64,000 bases of DNA from an uncultured Bacteroidales bacterium (GCA_900316525.1 ONDF01000009.1:1-64000); one strand, 5' to 3'; counted from the stretch's first letter, positions 1 through 9,992 are shown. Numbers and translations are program-made. Notes: generated by a model from the letters alone, not told the origin.

Positions 1-1
1 C

Positions 2-838
2 GTGGGCCTGAACGGTTCCTACAACAAGAACCGGGTCCTGTACATCAACAACGCCGATGGCATGATCCACGGTGAGAAGAAGATCATCTCCGAGAACGTG
101 GCGAAGGAAGACGGCTTCCGCGCCGAGCCCGGCAAGCCGATCGGCTACTTCCTGGGTATGGCCAGCGAGGGAATCTTCCAGAACCAGGCCCAGATCGACG
201 AGTACAACAAGAAGGGCTATCTCTTCATGAACGGTTACGAGAACGCCCAGCCGGGTGACGTCATCTGGATCAACCAGAACGGCGACGAAAAGTACGACGA
301 GAAGGACTGCGTCGAGATCGGCAACCCGCATCCGGACTTCACGATGGGCTTCAGCATCAGCCTGCAGTGGAAGGGGGCCGACTTCAGCATCAACGGTTCC
401 GGCGCCTTCGGCCAGCAGGTGATGCAGAGCTACCGCCAGTTTGCCCTCCAGGACCTCCAGAACTTCACCAACAACCTGGTCGCCCGCTACTGGACCGGCG
501 AGGGTTCCACCAACAAGTTCCCGCGCTTCTCCTCCGGTTCGCACAACAACTTCAAGTGCAACAGCTACAACAGCGACATCTTCATCCAGGACGCCGATTA
601 CGTCAAGATCCGCAACATCACCTTGGGCTATGACTTCAAGCAGGTGTTCAAGCGCCTTCCGTTCCAGATGCTCCGCGTTTTCGTGACGGGACAGAACCTC
701 TTCACGATCACCGGCTATGACGGCATGGATCCGGAAGTCGGTACCGGCGCCCCCGGTTACAGCTGGTCTTCCGGCATCGACACCGGTTTCTATCCTTCTC
801 CTAAGGTCTATATGGCCGGCGTCAGCATCAAATTCTAA
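2..838 (+). CDS. SusC/RagA-family TonB-linked outer membrane protein, C-terminal part (cut by window edge)
   Basis: This is the last 278 residues of an outer-membrane beta-barrel that imports oligosaccharides with a SusD partner, powered by TonB. The start lies outside the window, so the first GTG is not a start codon. Near the C terminus, GQNLFTITGYDGMDPE is the conserved segment of SusC barrels, and the protein ends VSIKF, with the terminal aromatic residue expected of BAM substrates. It is followed after 12 bp by a SusD gene, the standard susC-susD order. The downstream glycosidases suggest an arabinose- or fucose-containing glycan as substrate; that is inference. Confidence 0.95.
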   Translation: MGLNGSYNKNRVLYINNADGMIHGEKKIISENVAKEDGFRAEPGKPIGYFLGMASEGIFQNQAQIDEYNKKGYLFMNGYENAQPGDVIWINQNGDEKYDEKDCVEIGNPHPDFTMGFSISLQWKGADFSINGSGAFGQQVMQSYRQFALQDLQNFTNNLVARYWTGEGSTNKFPRFSSGSHNNFKCNSYNSDIFIQDADYVKIRNITLGYDFKQVFKRLPFQMLRVFVTGQNLFTITGYDGMDPEVGTGAPGYSWSSGIDTGFYPSPKVYMAGVSIKF

Positions 839-850
839 TTCCGAAAGCAT

Positions 851-2659
851 ATGAAAAAGATTGTATACATCCTGATTGCCTGTATCTTCGCGGTTGCCAG
901 CTGCGACAAGATCGACAGCCTGCTGGACACGAAGAACTATCAGAAAGCCGATACCTCCTCCTTCCCCCAGACGGAGAAAGACGCGGAGCAGCTGGTCAAC
1001 TCGGCCTACTCCACGATGCATTCCCTGTACGGCGGCAGTATCTTCCGGATCAACCTGTTCCGCCGCATGATCGCCAGTGACGACCTGTACGGCGGCGGCT
1101 CCACGAGCTCCAAGGAAACGACCGCGGCGGACCGCCTGCTGGCCCCGTCCATGGACGAGGACAACTCCCCGTGGAAGAGCTACTACAATGGTATTTTCCG
1201 TTGCAACTTCGCGCTGGAGGCCATTTCCGCCATGGACGACGACCTTTTCACGGGTGACAACAAGAACTGGTACCTGGGCCAGGCGCACTTCATGCGCGCT
1301 TTCTGGCTCTGGGAAATGGCCGAGCGGTATGAATGCTTCCCGCTGACGCTGTCGACCGAAGTGGAGAACATGCCCAAGGCTACGGTGGACGAGATCTACA
1401 AGGCGATCGGCGACGACCTCGTCAAGGCCATCGAGCTGATCCCCGCGAAGTACGGCTATTCCCGGGACAACAACCTGGCCGGCCGTGCCACCAAGTATGC
1501 CGCCGAGGCGCTGATGGGCCGTGTGTGGCTGTTCTACACGGGCTTCTACAAGAAATCCGACATGGTGGGCATCACCAAGTCCCAGGTGATCGCCTGGCTG
1601 GAGGACTGCGCGAACACCAGTGTCTCCAAGTTCGACCTGGAGAACGACCAGCGCGAGATCTGGATGTACTCCAACGAATGGTCCAGCGGTTTCAAGTATG
1701 ATACCGACTTCGATACCTGGGCCAGCCGCGAGAAGCTGCACTGGGTGGGCAACCACAGCAAGGAGACCGTCTGGGGCGTCCATTTCTCGTACACCGGCAA
1801 CGGCTACAACCGCCTTCCGGAATGGCTTGGCTTCCGTAATTCCTCCCAGACCCCGAACAAGGACAGCTATCCTTACTCCGCCGGCGGCAACGGTAACGCT
1901 TCCGTGAATCCCAACTTTGTCAAGGAATGGTATGAGGACCCGGATTACGGCCCGACCGACAAGCGTTTCTACGGCACCATCCTGACGACCAACGAAGCGA
2001 AGATCCGGCAGGTTTATCCCTGGTATGGGGACAGCTATGTGGAGCTCCCCAACTTCAAGGGCCACGACTCCAAGGAGATCGAGCGAACCCTCTTCTATAC
2101 CAAGAAGTATCAGGCCATGGCGGCCTATGACGACGGCACAAAGTCGAATCTGCTCAGGAACTTCTTCAACAAAGTCAACGGCGCCATCTCGAACAACGCC
2201 AAGAGCGGCAACAAGTGCGATGCCATCTACATCCGCTTCGCCGACGTGCTGCTGATGCTGGATGAGCTGAAGGAGACCACCACCGGTATGAACCGCCTCC
2301 GCGCCCGCGCCGGCCTGGCCCCGTACAGCGGCTACACCCTCGAACGTCTCCAGAAGGAGCGCCGTTACGAGTTCGCTACGGAAGGCATGCGTTTCAACGA
2401 CCTTCGCCGCTGGTATCCCGAAACGGCCGGTGAAATCATCCAGCGGAACCAGGATGGCGGCTACATCGAGTTCAAGGGCAAGCCTTCGACTTATCAGGAA
2501 CTTCCTGGACGGTCCTTCGCCCAGCGGTATGCGCTCACCCGCGGTTTCTGGATGATCCCGCAGGAGCAGATCGGCCTCCAGGAGGGCATGCTCACGCAGA
2601 ACAAGGGCTTCGAAGACCAGGACAACTACCTCTTCGTCGACGGAGATCTCCCCTACTAG
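851..2659 (+). CDS. SusD/RagB-family nutrient-binding outer membrane lipoprotein
   Basis: Surface glycan-binding lipoprotein that caps the SusC barrel. The N terminus MKKIVYILIACIFAVASC is a lipoprotein signal peptide with the lipidated Cys at residue 18. The 602-residue length and the C-terminal segment with RLRARAGLAPY and QKERRYEFATEGMRFNDLRRW are diagnostic of SusD (the helical region that carries ERRxEFxxEGxRxxDLRRW). It is 12 bp after the SusC gene and followed by a strong hairpin terminator, so the pair forms the end of one transcript. Family assignment is firm; the bound glycan is not known. Confidence 0.96.
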   Translation: MKKIVYILIACIFAVASCDKIDSLLDTKNYQKADTSSFPQTEKDAEQLVNSAYSTMHSLYGGSIFRINLFRRMIASDDLYGGGSTSSKETTAADRLLAPSMDEDNSPWKSYYNGIFRCNFALEAISAMDDDLFTGDNKNWYLGQAHFMRAFWLWEMAERYECFPLTLSTEVENMPKATVDEIYKAIGDDLVKAIELIPAKYGYSRDNNLAGRATKYAAEALMGRVWLFYTGFYKKSDMVGITKSQVIAWLEDCANTSVSKFDLENDQREIWMYSNEWSSGFKYDTDFDTWASREKLHWVGNHSKETVWGVHFSYTGNGYNRLPEWLGFRNSSQTPNKDSYPYSAGGNGNASVNPNFVKEWYEDPDYGPTDKRFYGTILTTNEAKIRQVYPWYGDSYVELPNFKGHDSKEIERTLFYTKKYQAMAAYDDGTKSNLLRNFFNKVNGAISNNAKSGNKCDAIYIRFADVLLMLDELKETTTGMNRLRARAGLAPYSGYTLERLQKERRYEFATEGMRFNDLRRWYPETAGEIIQRNQDGGYIEFKGKPSTYQELPGRSFAQRYALTRGFWMIPQEQIGLQEGMLTQNKGFEDQDNYLFVDGDLPY

Positions 2660-2713
2660 TGAAATAAAAGCGCGCCGCGAAAGGCGAACTTGATTTTTTG
2701 ATTGGTTGGTGTT

Positions 2714-2747
2714 GGCGCCCGCAAGGTTTTGCGGGCGCCTTCTTTTG
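2714..2747 (+). terminator. Rho-independent terminator after susCD
   Basis: A perfect 11-bp stem GGCGCCCGCAA / TTGCGGGCGCC (2714-2724 and 2729-2739) with a GGTT loop is followed by TTCTTTTG. It lies 55 bp after the SusD stop and ends the susCD transcript before the GH54 promoter. Confidence 0.85.
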
Positions 2748-2782
2748 TATTTGCCGGAATTTGACTATCTTCACACCGCCCG

Positions 2783-5284
2783 ATGAAACAGCTCATGATG
2801 AAAAAGATCCTCTTCCTGACGGCCGTCTGCCTCGTGCTCCTCGGGGCGGCCATCGCCTGCAAGGGCCTGACCGGGTTCCGTGAAGGTCCCTGCGACATCT
2901 ATAAGAAAGGCGGCACCCCCTGCGTGACTGCCCACAGCACCACCCGCCTGCTCTATTCCAAGTACCGGGGCCCGCTGTACCAGGTGGTCCGCGAAAGCGA
3001 CGGAGCGTCGCTGGACATCTATGCCCGGAAGGACGGCATCGCCGACGCCGCTGCGCAGGATGCCTTCTGCAAAGGGACCGTGTGCTACATTTCAGCGATC
3101 TACGACCAGTCCGGGATGGGCAACGACCTGCTGCCGGCGCCTCCGGGCACCTTCCAGGGGCCGGACAAGGGCGGTTTCAACACCCGTTCCATCGCCGACA
3201 TGGCCCCCGCCCTCCTCGGCGGGCAGAAGGTCTATGGCGCCTATGTCATGCCGGGCATGGGCTATCGCTGCAACGACGCCCGCGGCCTGGCCGTCGACGA
3301 CGAGCCGGAGGGGATGTACTATGTCATCGACGGGAACCATTACGACAGCGGCTGCTGCTTCGATTACGGCAATTCCTCGACCAACGGACGCGCCGTAGGC
3401 ACCGGCACGATGGAGACCACCTATTACGGCACTTCCACCGCCTGGGGCCGCGGCAACGGCGAAGGTCCCTGGATCATGTCCGACATGGAAGCCGGCCTGT
3501 TCTCGGGCTATGACCCCAAGCAGAACGACGTCCCGTCCATCACCGACTGGCGCTTCGTATCCGTCTTCGTGAACGGTGGCGGCGGAAACCGATGGGACCT
3601 CCGCGGCGCCGATGCCTCCTGCGACACCCTGACTGTCTTCTACAGCGGTCCGCGTCCCCACAGCAAGGAAGGGAAAGACACCTATTATCCGATGCACAAG
3701 AAAGGCGGGATGCTGATGGGCAACGGCGGTGACAACGGAAACGGCTCCGCGGGCACCTTCTTCGAGGGCGTGATGACCGTCGGATATCCCACCGACGAGG
3801 CCATCGCCGCCGTGCAGAAGAACATCGCCCGGGCCGGATACCGCGCCTATCCGCTGAGCCTCTCCCGGATCACCACCTTCACCCCGGGCGGCAGCGCCCA
3901 GGTCGGCGTTTTCTTCGAGAATACGCTGGACAAGCCCGTCAAGGGACTGTCCATCCAGGCTCCCCTCCCGGAGGGCTGGGCCGTCACGGAAGGAGAAGCC
4001 ATTCCCGCGTCGATAGCGCCCGGCGAGCGCGTTACGGCCATGTTTACCCTCACTGCGCCGGACGGACGTTCCTCCGGATGGGCCGGTTTCTCGGCGGCGT
4101 GGCAGGGTGGCGAACTCGCCATCGGCAGCCACATCCGCAGCGCCGAGGCCGTCAAGGTCAATGAACTCGCCCTGGCCGGCGAGGGTTTGGAGCCGTTCCT
4201 CGAGCTGTACAACGCAGGCGCCGCGGAGGCCGATCTTTCCGGCCTCGAGCTCGTCGTGCGCCGGAGCGGCCAGGCGTCCGTCCGCGCGCTGGCGCTGCCG
4301 GAAGGCACCCGCCTCGCCGCCGGCGGCTTCCTGCTGCTGAAGCAGGCCCCGGAAGCCGTGCCGGCCCCGACCACCCTCTTCATTCCCGTTTCCACCGGCC
4401 CGATCCTCTCCTTCCCGGCCGGTACGGACGTTCTCCCGGCGACATCCGTCGACGGCATCGCGGCCGGGCAGAAGCTCGGCATCGGCCTGGGCGGCGCCTA
4501 TGAACTCGTCACGGTCACCGAGGTGGGAACGCCCGCCACGCAAACCAATCTGGCCAGGCCCGCCCAGGCCGGCGACAATGTCCTCTTCCTCGACACGACT
4601 GCGGATCTGGTTGCAGGTCAGGAGATTACCCTCGACACCGGCGACCGCAAGGAAATCGCCGTCGTCAAGAACGTGCTGGTATCGGCGCGGAAACGCATCC
4701 GCCGGTTCGGCGAACCGACGCCGCCCGCCCCGCCGGAGCCGGGGCAGGTGGAGCTGGCCGAACCGTTGCAGAAGGATCACGCGGAAAGCGTGGATGTATC
4801 GAGTCCGGGAACAGGCGTCCGCTTCACCCCTGCCACCCGCTACGCCCACGAAAGCGGCGACGCGCTGCAGCCTTTCACCGCTGAGCCGGAGGGCCTGTAT
4901 GCCACCGGAAAGCCCGATATCGGCTTAACCTACCGCTATGCGCTCTCCCCCGCCGCCGGGTCCGTGGCCCTGGTCGATCCCGGCACCGGCGTCATCCTGG
5001 ACGCCGTCGTGTACGGTTCGCAGCAGAGCAACTCCAGCGCCAACGGAACGATCGCCAGTCCCGAACTGGCGGTTTTGGAAGGTGACCAGCAAGGGGGCGG
5101 CTGCATTGCGGTCGTGCCCCGGGCCATGTCGCCCTTCCAGCTTGCCCGGATGCCCAAGGGCACCGTTCCGCCGCCGGTATGCATCATCCGCTGGCCCGAC
5201 GGAACCGACGCCGATGCGCTTTGCACCGACTTCCGTCAGACAACCGCTCCCACACCGGGAGCGCCAAATCTGGATATCCGCTAA
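2783..5284 (+). CDS. GH54 alpha-L-arabinofuranosidase with NEW3-like and lamin-tail-like C-terminal domains, lipoprotein
   Basis: Predicted secreted exo-enzyme releasing L-arabinofuranose from arabinan or arabinoxylan. A lipobox-like LGAAIAC puts the lipidated Cys at residue 26. Residues about 35-353 match the GH54 catalytic domain: [20 protein letters not shown] at its start, the vicinal Cys pair in SGCCFDYGN (191-192), the nucleophile Glu236 in [13 protein letters not shown], and the acid/base Asp317 in [10 protein letters not shown]. Fungal GH54 enzymes then carry a CBM42; here a NEW3-like beta domain (about 360-450) and lamin-tail-like segments (about 455-515 and to the end) replace it. 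The start could also be the ATG at 2795 or 2798; a -7-like box (TATCTTCA, 2766-2773) is just upstream. GH54 is mostly known from fungi. Domain calls after residue 353 are weaker. Confidence 0.88.
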   Translation: MKQLMMKKILFLTAVCLVLLGAAIACKGLTGFREGPCDIYKKGGTPCVTAHSTTRLLYSKYRGPLYQVVRESDGASLDIYARKDGIADAAAQDAFCKGTVCYISAIYDQSGMGNDLLPAPPGTFQGPDKGGFNTRSIADMAPALLGGQKVYGAYVMPGMGYRCNDARGLAVDDEPEGMYYVIDGNHYDSGCCFDYGNSSTNGRAVGTGTMETTYYGTSTAWGRGNGEGPWIMSDMEAGLFSGYDPKQNDVPSITDWRFVSVFVNGGGGNRWDLRGADASCDTLTVFYSGPRPHSKEGKDTYYPMHKKGGMLMGNGGDNGNGSAGTFFEGVMTVGYPTDEAIAAVQKNIARAGYRAYPLSLSRITTFTPGGSAQVGVFFENTLDKPVKGLSIQAPLPEGWAVTEGEAIPASIAPGERVTAMFTLTAPDGRSSGWAGFSAAWQGGELAIGSHIRSAEAVKVNELALAGEGLEPFLELYNAGAAEADLSGLELVVRRSGQASVRALALPEGTRLAAGGFLLLKQAPEAVPAPTTLFIPVSTGPILSFPAGTDVLPATSVDGIAAGQKLGIGLGGAYELVTVTEVGTPATQTNLARPAQAGDNVLFLDTTADLVAGQEITLDTGDRKEIAVVKNVLVSARKRIRRFGEPTPPAPPEPGQVELAEPLQKDHAESVDVSSPGTGVRFTPATRYAHESGDALQPFTAEPEGLYATGKPDIGLTYRYALSPAAGSVALVDPGTGVILDAVVYGSQQSNSSANGTIASPELAVLEGDQQGGGCIAVVPRAMSPFQLARMPKGTVPPPVCIIRWPDGTDADALCTDFRQTTAPTPGAPNLDIR

Positions 5285-5499
5285 AGAAGGTCTTCGATCT
5301 CGTCCTCCAGGCCGTCGTACTGGGGCGTGAAGCCGCATTTGGAGGCGGTGTTCACGAGGAGCAGGACTTTGCCCTTGTAGTCCTTGAAATTCACTTGTTC
5401 CCCGCTGTTGGATTCGGCGGTGAAATCGTAGATGGTGGTCTTGCCGCCGGAGCAGGCGATGGCGCAAAGAGCGGCCAGGATGGCAAGTATCTTCTTCAT
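5281..5499 (-). pseudogene. Truncated glutathione peroxidase (N-terminal third), lipoprotein
   Basis: 72 codons read [16 protein letters not shown] (lipobox, Cys16), then the start of a thioredoxin-fold glutathione peroxidase: [20 protein letters not shown] and [20 protein letters not shown], with the peroxidatic Cys55. The family is about 160 residues without the signal, and the downstream catalytic Gln (in the usual PCNQFGGQE) and Trp are missing. The reading frame ends at a TAG that overlaps the stop of the converging GH54 gene, and the next bases downstream are GH54 coding sequence. So the 3' two thirds appear to have been lost at this junction. Probably non-functional as a peroxidase; a short redox lipoprotein is a less likely reading. 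Confidence 0.75.
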
Positions 5500-5572
5500 G
5501 GATGCGAAGTTACGCAGAATTCGCCGAGGATTCAAAGTTTTTCCGTATCTTTGGGAAAGAAACGCACTGACT

Positions 5573-6139
5573 ATGACCCCGAGAGAGTTTCTGGACATCC
5601 TCCACGTCGCCGAGCGGCTGAAAGACACGCCCCGGCACTGCACCACCACGAAAAGACGCACCGAGAGCGTCGCCGAGCACAGCTGGCGCATCTCGCTCAT
5701 GGCCCTGCTGCTCAAGGGCGAGTTCCCGGAGGCCGATATGGACAAGGTCGTGCGGATGTGCCTGATCCACGACCTCGGCGAGTGCTTCACCGGCGACATC
5801 CCCACCTTCGTCAAGACGGATGCCGACCGCGACGTCGAGGATTCCCTGCTGGGCCGATGGGTCAGTTCGCTCCCGCCGGAAGTATCCGGGGAACTGACGG
5901 CCCTCTTCCAGGAAATGGACGCGCAGGAAACCGTGGAAGCGAAGATCTACAAGTCCCTGGACAAGCTCGAAGCCCTCATCCAGCACAACGAATCCCCGCT
6001 GGACACCTGGTCCGAGAACGAATACGCCCTGAACAAGGTGTACGCCTTCGACACCGTCGCCTTCTCCGCCTGGCTCACCGACCTGCGGAAAGAGATCCTG
6101 GACGACACGCTGGCGAAAATCGACCGAAAACAATCCTGA
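5573..6139 (+). CDS. HD-domain phosphohydrolase (YfbR/HDDC2-like)
   Basis: A 188-residue cytoplasmic HD-domain metal-dependent phosphohydrolase, most like 5'-deoxynucleotidases of the YfbR/HDDC2 group. Metal ligands are visible as His in SVAEHSWR and the His-Asp pair in CLIHDLGE, followed by FTGDIPTF, the usual spacing for this group. A promoter box TATCTTTG sits about 25 bp upstream of the ATG. It lies between carbohydrate genes, 7 bp before the GH43 gene, with no obvious functional link to them. Substrate is inferred from family only. Confidence 0.85.
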   Translation: MTPREFLDILHVAERLKDTPRHCTTTKRRTESVAEHSWRISLMALLLKGEFPEADMDKVVRMCLIHDLGECFTGDIPTFVKTDADRDVEDSLLGRWVSSLPPEVSGELTALFQEMDAQETVEAKIYKSLDKLEALIQHNESPLDTWSENEYALNKVYAFDTVAFSAWLTDLRKEILDDTLAKIDRKQS

Positions 6140-6146
6140 TTCCAAT

Positions 6147-7652
6147 ATGAGACTCACTGCCCTGATCACTCCTCTGCTGGCGCTGGCCACCTGCCTGGCC
6201 GCGAACGCGCAGCGCTACTGCAATCCCCTCCCGATGCCCATTGGGCAGGGAGGCAACGCCTCCGGCGACGTCACCGTCCTCGAGGAAGGCGGCAAGTACT
6301 ACATGTGCTGCACCGGCGGCGGCATGTGGGTGTCCGACAACCTGCTGGACTGGGAGTTCCACGCCGTGGAGCACATCCCCGTGGCGCCGGACCTCGTCAA
6401 GTACAAGGGACGGTTCTACCTGACCGGCAACACGGACCACGTGTACGTGGCGGACCATCCGCTCGGCCCCTACACGGACCTCGGCCTCTTCAAGAACACC
6501 GGTCCGGTCGAGCAGGGCTGGAACGGAGGCTTCGACACCAAGATCTATGTCGATGACGACGGCCAGCCGTACCTGTTCTGGCCCGGCCGCGGCATCAGCG
6601 GCATCTATGGCGTCCGACTGGACCCGAATGACCTGACCACCTTCGCCGGCGCCCCGGTCCATCTGTTCGGCTTCAATCCGATGCACGCCTGGGAGCGCTA
6701 CGGCGAGATGAACGAGTATCCGGGCGTCGCCTGGATCGAGGGTCCCTGGGTGATCAAGCGGAACGGCATCTACTATCTTGAATACTCCGCCTCCGGCACG
6801 CAGTGGAAAACCTACGCCGAGGGCTATTATACCGCCACTTCCCCGCTCGGGCCCTACACCTACGCGCCCAACAATCCCCTTCTCCGCAAGACGGAAGGGC
6901 TCGTGACCGGCACGGCCCACGGCTCCATCGTCAAAGTCAAGGATCAGGACGAATGGTGGCAGTTCTACACGATCGTGCTGTCCAACCCGCCGGGCGGGCG
7001 GCGCATCGGCATGGACAAGGTCACGTTCGATGCGGACGGGCTGATGGCCTGCACGGTCACGGACACGCCGCAGGCGGCGCCCGGCGCGGCCCTTCCGGCC
7101 GCCGTGCCCGCCTCCATCCCCGTCACCATCAACAAGATGAGCGCGATGAACGCCCTGTCCAAATGCTCGTCCCAGCAGGACGGCTATCCGGCGGCGTTCG
7201 CCGTGGACAACTACAGCGGGACGGTGTGGAGACCCGCCGCGGACGACCCTCAGCCGTCCCTCACCGTCGAGCTTTCCCCTGCCACGCGGTTCGATGTCGT
7301 CCAGCACTTCACCGTGGACGCCATGCGGGTCCTGTTCAGCGGCGGCGGACGCCGGTTCGGCCCGCAACGCGAGCTTCCCGTCTATCGGTACAAGCTCGAA
7401 GTCTCGCAGGACGGAGAGGCGTTCCGGACTGTGGTGGACAAGACCGGAAACACCCTGCCCAAGGATACCGTCTATGACGAATTCGCGCCGGTGAACTGCC
7501 GCTTCGTCCGGCTCACCGTCACGGACTGGCCCAAGAACAGCCCGCTGGGCATCATCGACTTCACCGTGTTCGGCTACCCGGACGGCTACGATCCGCCGGC
7601 CGTCGCCACCCCCGTTTTCTCCAACCTTCCGCTGGACGGAGAACGCCGTTAA
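6147..7652 (+). CDS. Secreted GH43-family glycosidase with C-terminal discoidin-like domain
   Basis: 501 residues with a signal peptide (cleavage near ANA-QRYC). The five-bladed GH43 propeller covers about residues 24-320. Candidate catalytic residues are Asp41 (general base, SGDVTV), Asp130 (pKa modulator, FDTKIYVDDDG) and Glu198 (general acid, WIEGPWV). Residues about 340-485 look like an F5/8 type C (discoidin) beta-sandwich: AFAVDNYSGTVWRP near its start and NCRFVRLTVTDW near its end. GH43 members are usually arabinofuranosidases, xylosidases or arabinanases, which fits the GH54 neighbour. Exact subfamily not determined. Confidence 0.9.
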   Translation: MRLTALITPLLALATCLAANAQRYCNPLPMPIGQGGNASGDVTVLEEGGKYYMCCTGGGMWVSDNLLDWEFHAVEHIPVAPDLVKYKGRFYLTGNTDHVYVADHPLGPYTDLGLFKNTGPVEQGWNGGFDTKIYVDDDGQPYLFWPGRGISGIYGVRLDPNDLTTFAGAPVHLFGFNPMHAWERYGEMNEYPGVAWIEGPWVIKRNGIYYLEYSASGTQWKTYAEGYYTATSPLGPYTYAPNNPLLRKTEGLVTGTAHGSIVKVKDQDEWWQFYTIVLSNPPGGRRIGMDKVTFDADGLMACTVTDTPQAAPGAALPAAVPASIPVTINKMSAMNALSKCSSQQDGYPAAFAVDNYSGTVWRPAADDPQPSLTVELSPATRFDVVQHFTVDAMRVLFSGGGRRFGPQRELPVYRYKLEVSQDGEAFRTVVDKTGNTLPKDTVYDEFAPVNCRFVRLTVTDWPKNSPLGIIDFTVFGYPDGYDPPAVATPVFSNLPLDGERR

Positions 7653-7666
7653 CGAATCATTGACCT

Positions 7667-9004
7667 ATGCATAACCGTCTCACTTTCATTGCCTTGGCTG
7701 CGACGCTGACGCTCCTTGCGGGGAGCGCTCGCGCCCAGGCTCCGTATGTCCCTTCCGAGGGAAACCTGCAGTCCCGGAAGGAGTTCTCCCAGCACCGGCT
7801 GGGCATTTTCCTGCATTGGGGCATCTACAGCACCTACGCCCAGGGTGAATGGTATCTTTCCACCGGCCATCTGGATCCGGAGACCTACAGCGAGGCGGCG
7901 GCGGGATTCTATCCCGCCCGCTTCGACGCCGCCGAGTGGGCCCGGGCCTTCAAGGAGGCCGGCGCGGGATACGTCACGCTGACCTCCCGCCATCACGACG
8001 GCTTCTCGATGTTCAAGACGGCGCAAACCCCGTTCAACATCGTGGACGCCACGCCCTTCGGCCGGGACGTCCTGGGAGAACTCACGAAAGCGGTGAAGGA
8101 CCAGGGAATGCGGATGCATTACTACTATTCCCTCATCGACTGGATCCGCCCGGACTACCCCAAAGGCAATTCCGGCGTGGCGAAGGACCCCGCGAAGGCC
8201 GATTATGACGCCTATTTCGAGTTCGAGAAGCGGCAGATCCGCGAACTTCTCGAGCAATACCACCCGCAGGCCCTGTGGTTCGACGGCCAATGGGACCAGG
8301 GCGGCCGGCCATTCGACTGGCGGATGCGCGAGCTCTACGACTTCATCCACGGCATCGACCCGGACTGCATGATCGGAAACAACCACCATTCCGCGGCCGT
8401 GGGCGGCGAAGACTTCCAGCTCTTCGAGAAAGACCTTCCCGGCGAGAACAAGGCGGGATTCAGCGGCGGCGCCACCGTCTCGGAGAGCCTCCCGCTGGAA
8501 GCCTGCGAAACGATGAACAACAACTGGGGCTACCACGTCGCCGACCTCAACTACAAGAGCGTCCGCACCCTGGTCCACCTGCTGGTCCGGGGCGCCTCGA
8601 AGGGATCGAACCTGCTGCTGAACATCGGCCCGCAGGCGAACGGCGCCCTGCCGGAACCCGCCCTGGACCGCCTCCGCGGCCTGGGCGAATGGATGCGCGC
8701 CTACGCCTCCACCGTGGACGGCTGCGGCGTCTCGCCCGTCCCGCCGCAGAGCTGGGGCGTGAGCACCTGGCGGCCCGGAACCGTCTTCCTGCACATCCTG
8801 GAGCCCGCCGCCGTCCCCGTTTCGGGCGACAAGGGCGTCCTCGTCATTCCCTTCCAGGGAAAGCCTTTGGCCGTCAAGACCTTCCCCGCCGGCACGCCCC
8901 TCAAATGGAAGGCCGACAAGGAAGGTTTCCTGACCATCTCGATTCCCGCGCCCGACGCTTCCGCGATCGACACGGTCATCGAAATCGACAGCGCAGCGCT
9001 GTAA
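7667..9004 (+). CDS. GH29 alpha-L-fucosidase, secreted
   Basis: 445 residues with a cleavable signal peptide (ARA-QAP). GH29 features: FLHWGIYS near residue 50, the double His in TSRHHDGFSMF (His109-His110), and the nucleophile Asp206 in LWFDGQWD. The catalytic (beta/alpha)8 domain ends near residue 345 and is followed by a short C-terminal beta domain. It removes alpha-L-fucose from plant or host glycans at the periplasm or cell surface. It follows the GH43 gene by 14 bp and probably shares its transcript. Confidence 0.94.
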   Translation: MHNRLTFIALAATLTLLAGSARAQAPYVPSEGNLQSRKEFSQHRLGIFLHWGIYSTYAQGEWYLSTGHLDPETYSEAAAGFYPARFDAAEWARAFKEAGAGYVTLTSRHHDGFSMFKTAQTPFNIVDATPFGRDVLGELTKAVKDQGMRMHYYYSLIDWIRPDYPKGNSGVAKDPAKADYDAYFEFEKRQIRELLEQYHPQALWFDGQWDQGGRPFDWRMRELYDFIHGIDPDCMIGNNHHSAAVGGEDFQLFEKDLPGENKAGFSGGATVSESLPLEACETMNNNWGYHVADLNYKSVRTLVHLLVRGASKGSNLLLNIGPQANGALPEPALDRLRGLGEWMRAYASTVDGCGVSPVPPQSWGVSTWRPGTVFLHILEPAAVPVSGDKGVLVIPFQGKPLAVKTFPAGTPLKWKADKEGFLTISIPAPDASAIDTVIEIDSAAL

Positions 9005-9036
9005 TCCAAATTTGAACGAATCCGACGCATTTGTGG

Positions 9037-9067
9037 TAGGCATTGTTTTTGGGAATGCCTATCTTTA
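9037..9067 (+). promoter_or_regulatory. Inverted repeat overlapping the promoter of the DUF4380-like gene
   Basis: An 8-bp perfect inverted repeat TAGGCATT/AATGCCTA (9037-9044 and 9054-9061, 9-nt spacer) overlaps the -7-like box TATCTTTA (9060-9067). The spacer is rich in T and G. It could be an operator or the terminator of the GH29 gene; the sequence alone does not decide. Confidence 0.4.
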
Positions 9068-9083
9068 CCAAAAATAGAACGAA

Positions 9084-9992
9084 ATGAAACTGCATGTCCT
9101 CCTCGCCGTCGCCGCCCTCACGGGCGCGACCGCCCTTTCCGCCCAGACCGTCCAGAAGCTGGACGACGAGAAATACGCCCTGTCCGTCCAGGACCTCTCG
9201 ATGACCGTGGACGCCGCCCACGGCGGCAAGATCCTTTCCTTCAAGCTCGGCGAGCAGGAGATCCTGGCCCAGAATCCCGCCGCCGCGCCCCAGCCGGAGC
9301 AGGCGGAAGGCCAGCCCCCGCGGAGACGCTGGTTCAACCCGAACTCCTACGGCAGCACCTTCTGGACCAGCCCGCAGAAAGAATGGAACTGGCCTCCGGT
9401 ACCGGAATATGACAGCCTCCCCTACACCGCCGAAGTCAAGGACGGTCCTGTGAAGGTCGCGGATGTCACCATCCCCGCCCTCTTCCTCCAGGGTCAGGTG
9501 TCCAAGTACGGCTACCGCGTCTGCAAGACCTTCACCGTGGACCCGTCGGACCTCGCCTTCGTCGTCACCTATTCCATCGTCAATGAATCCGGCGAGACGC
9601 GCCAAATCGCCCCCTGGCAGATTTCCCGCGTCCCGAACGGCGGTTTCCTCGAGTTCGACGCGAAACCGGAAGGCGTGACCCCCGCGGACCTGATGAAGGT
9701 CACCTTCGGCGAGGACCGGGCCACCCTGGAGGTGGACGTCGCCGAACAGAACCGCAAGATCAACGTGGACGGCAAGGGCTGGCTCAATTTCCGCGACCAC
9801 GGTCTCGTCCTCACCCAGCGCTTCCCCGACATCGCGCAGGAGGACGCCGCCCCCGGCGAAGCGGAGATCCAGGTGTACATCGACGCCCGCAAGTCCTTCG
9901 TCGAGATCGAGGCGCAGGGCCCCTACACGGAGCTCAAGCCGGGCGAGAAGCTGGATTGGACCGTCCGTTGGTACCTTGCCGCCGACAAATAG
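9084..9992 (+). CDS. Secreted DUF4380-like protein (galactose-mutarotase-like fold)
   Basis: 302 residues with signal peptide (LSA-QTV). The sequence reads as a long beta-sandwich: AHGGKILSFKLGEQEIL near the start, WFNPNSYGSTFWTSPQ, WQISRVPNGG and an aromatic WTVRWYLA at the end. This pattern (glycine-rich GG-I-LSF strand, then TSPQ) matches the DUF4380 family in carbohydrate loci, which has the galactose-mutarotase/supersandwich fold. No catalytic role is established for that family. Own promoter-like box 17 bp upstream. Family call is moderate; function unknown. Confidence 0.65.
   Translation: MKLHVLLAVAALTGATALSAQTVQKLDDEKYALSVQDLSMTVDAAHGGKILSFKLGEQEILAQNPAAAPQPEQAEGQPPRRRWFNPNSYGSTFWTSPQKEWNWPPVPEYDSLPYTAEVKDGPVKVADVTIPALFLQGQVSKYGYRVCKTFTVDPSDLAFVVTYSIVNESGETRQIAPWQISRVPNGGFLEFDAKPEGVTPADLMKVTFGEDRATLEVDVAEQNRKINVDGKGWLNFRDHGLVLTQRFPDIAQEDAAPGEAEIQVYIDARKSFVEIEAQGPYTELKPGEKLDWTVRWYLAADK

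Noticed and set aside
3092..4849. 585-codon open frame antisense to the GH54 gene
   Set aside because: Mirror of a GC-rich real gene; composition is Gly/Arg/Asp/Val without domains, and no promoter or start context.
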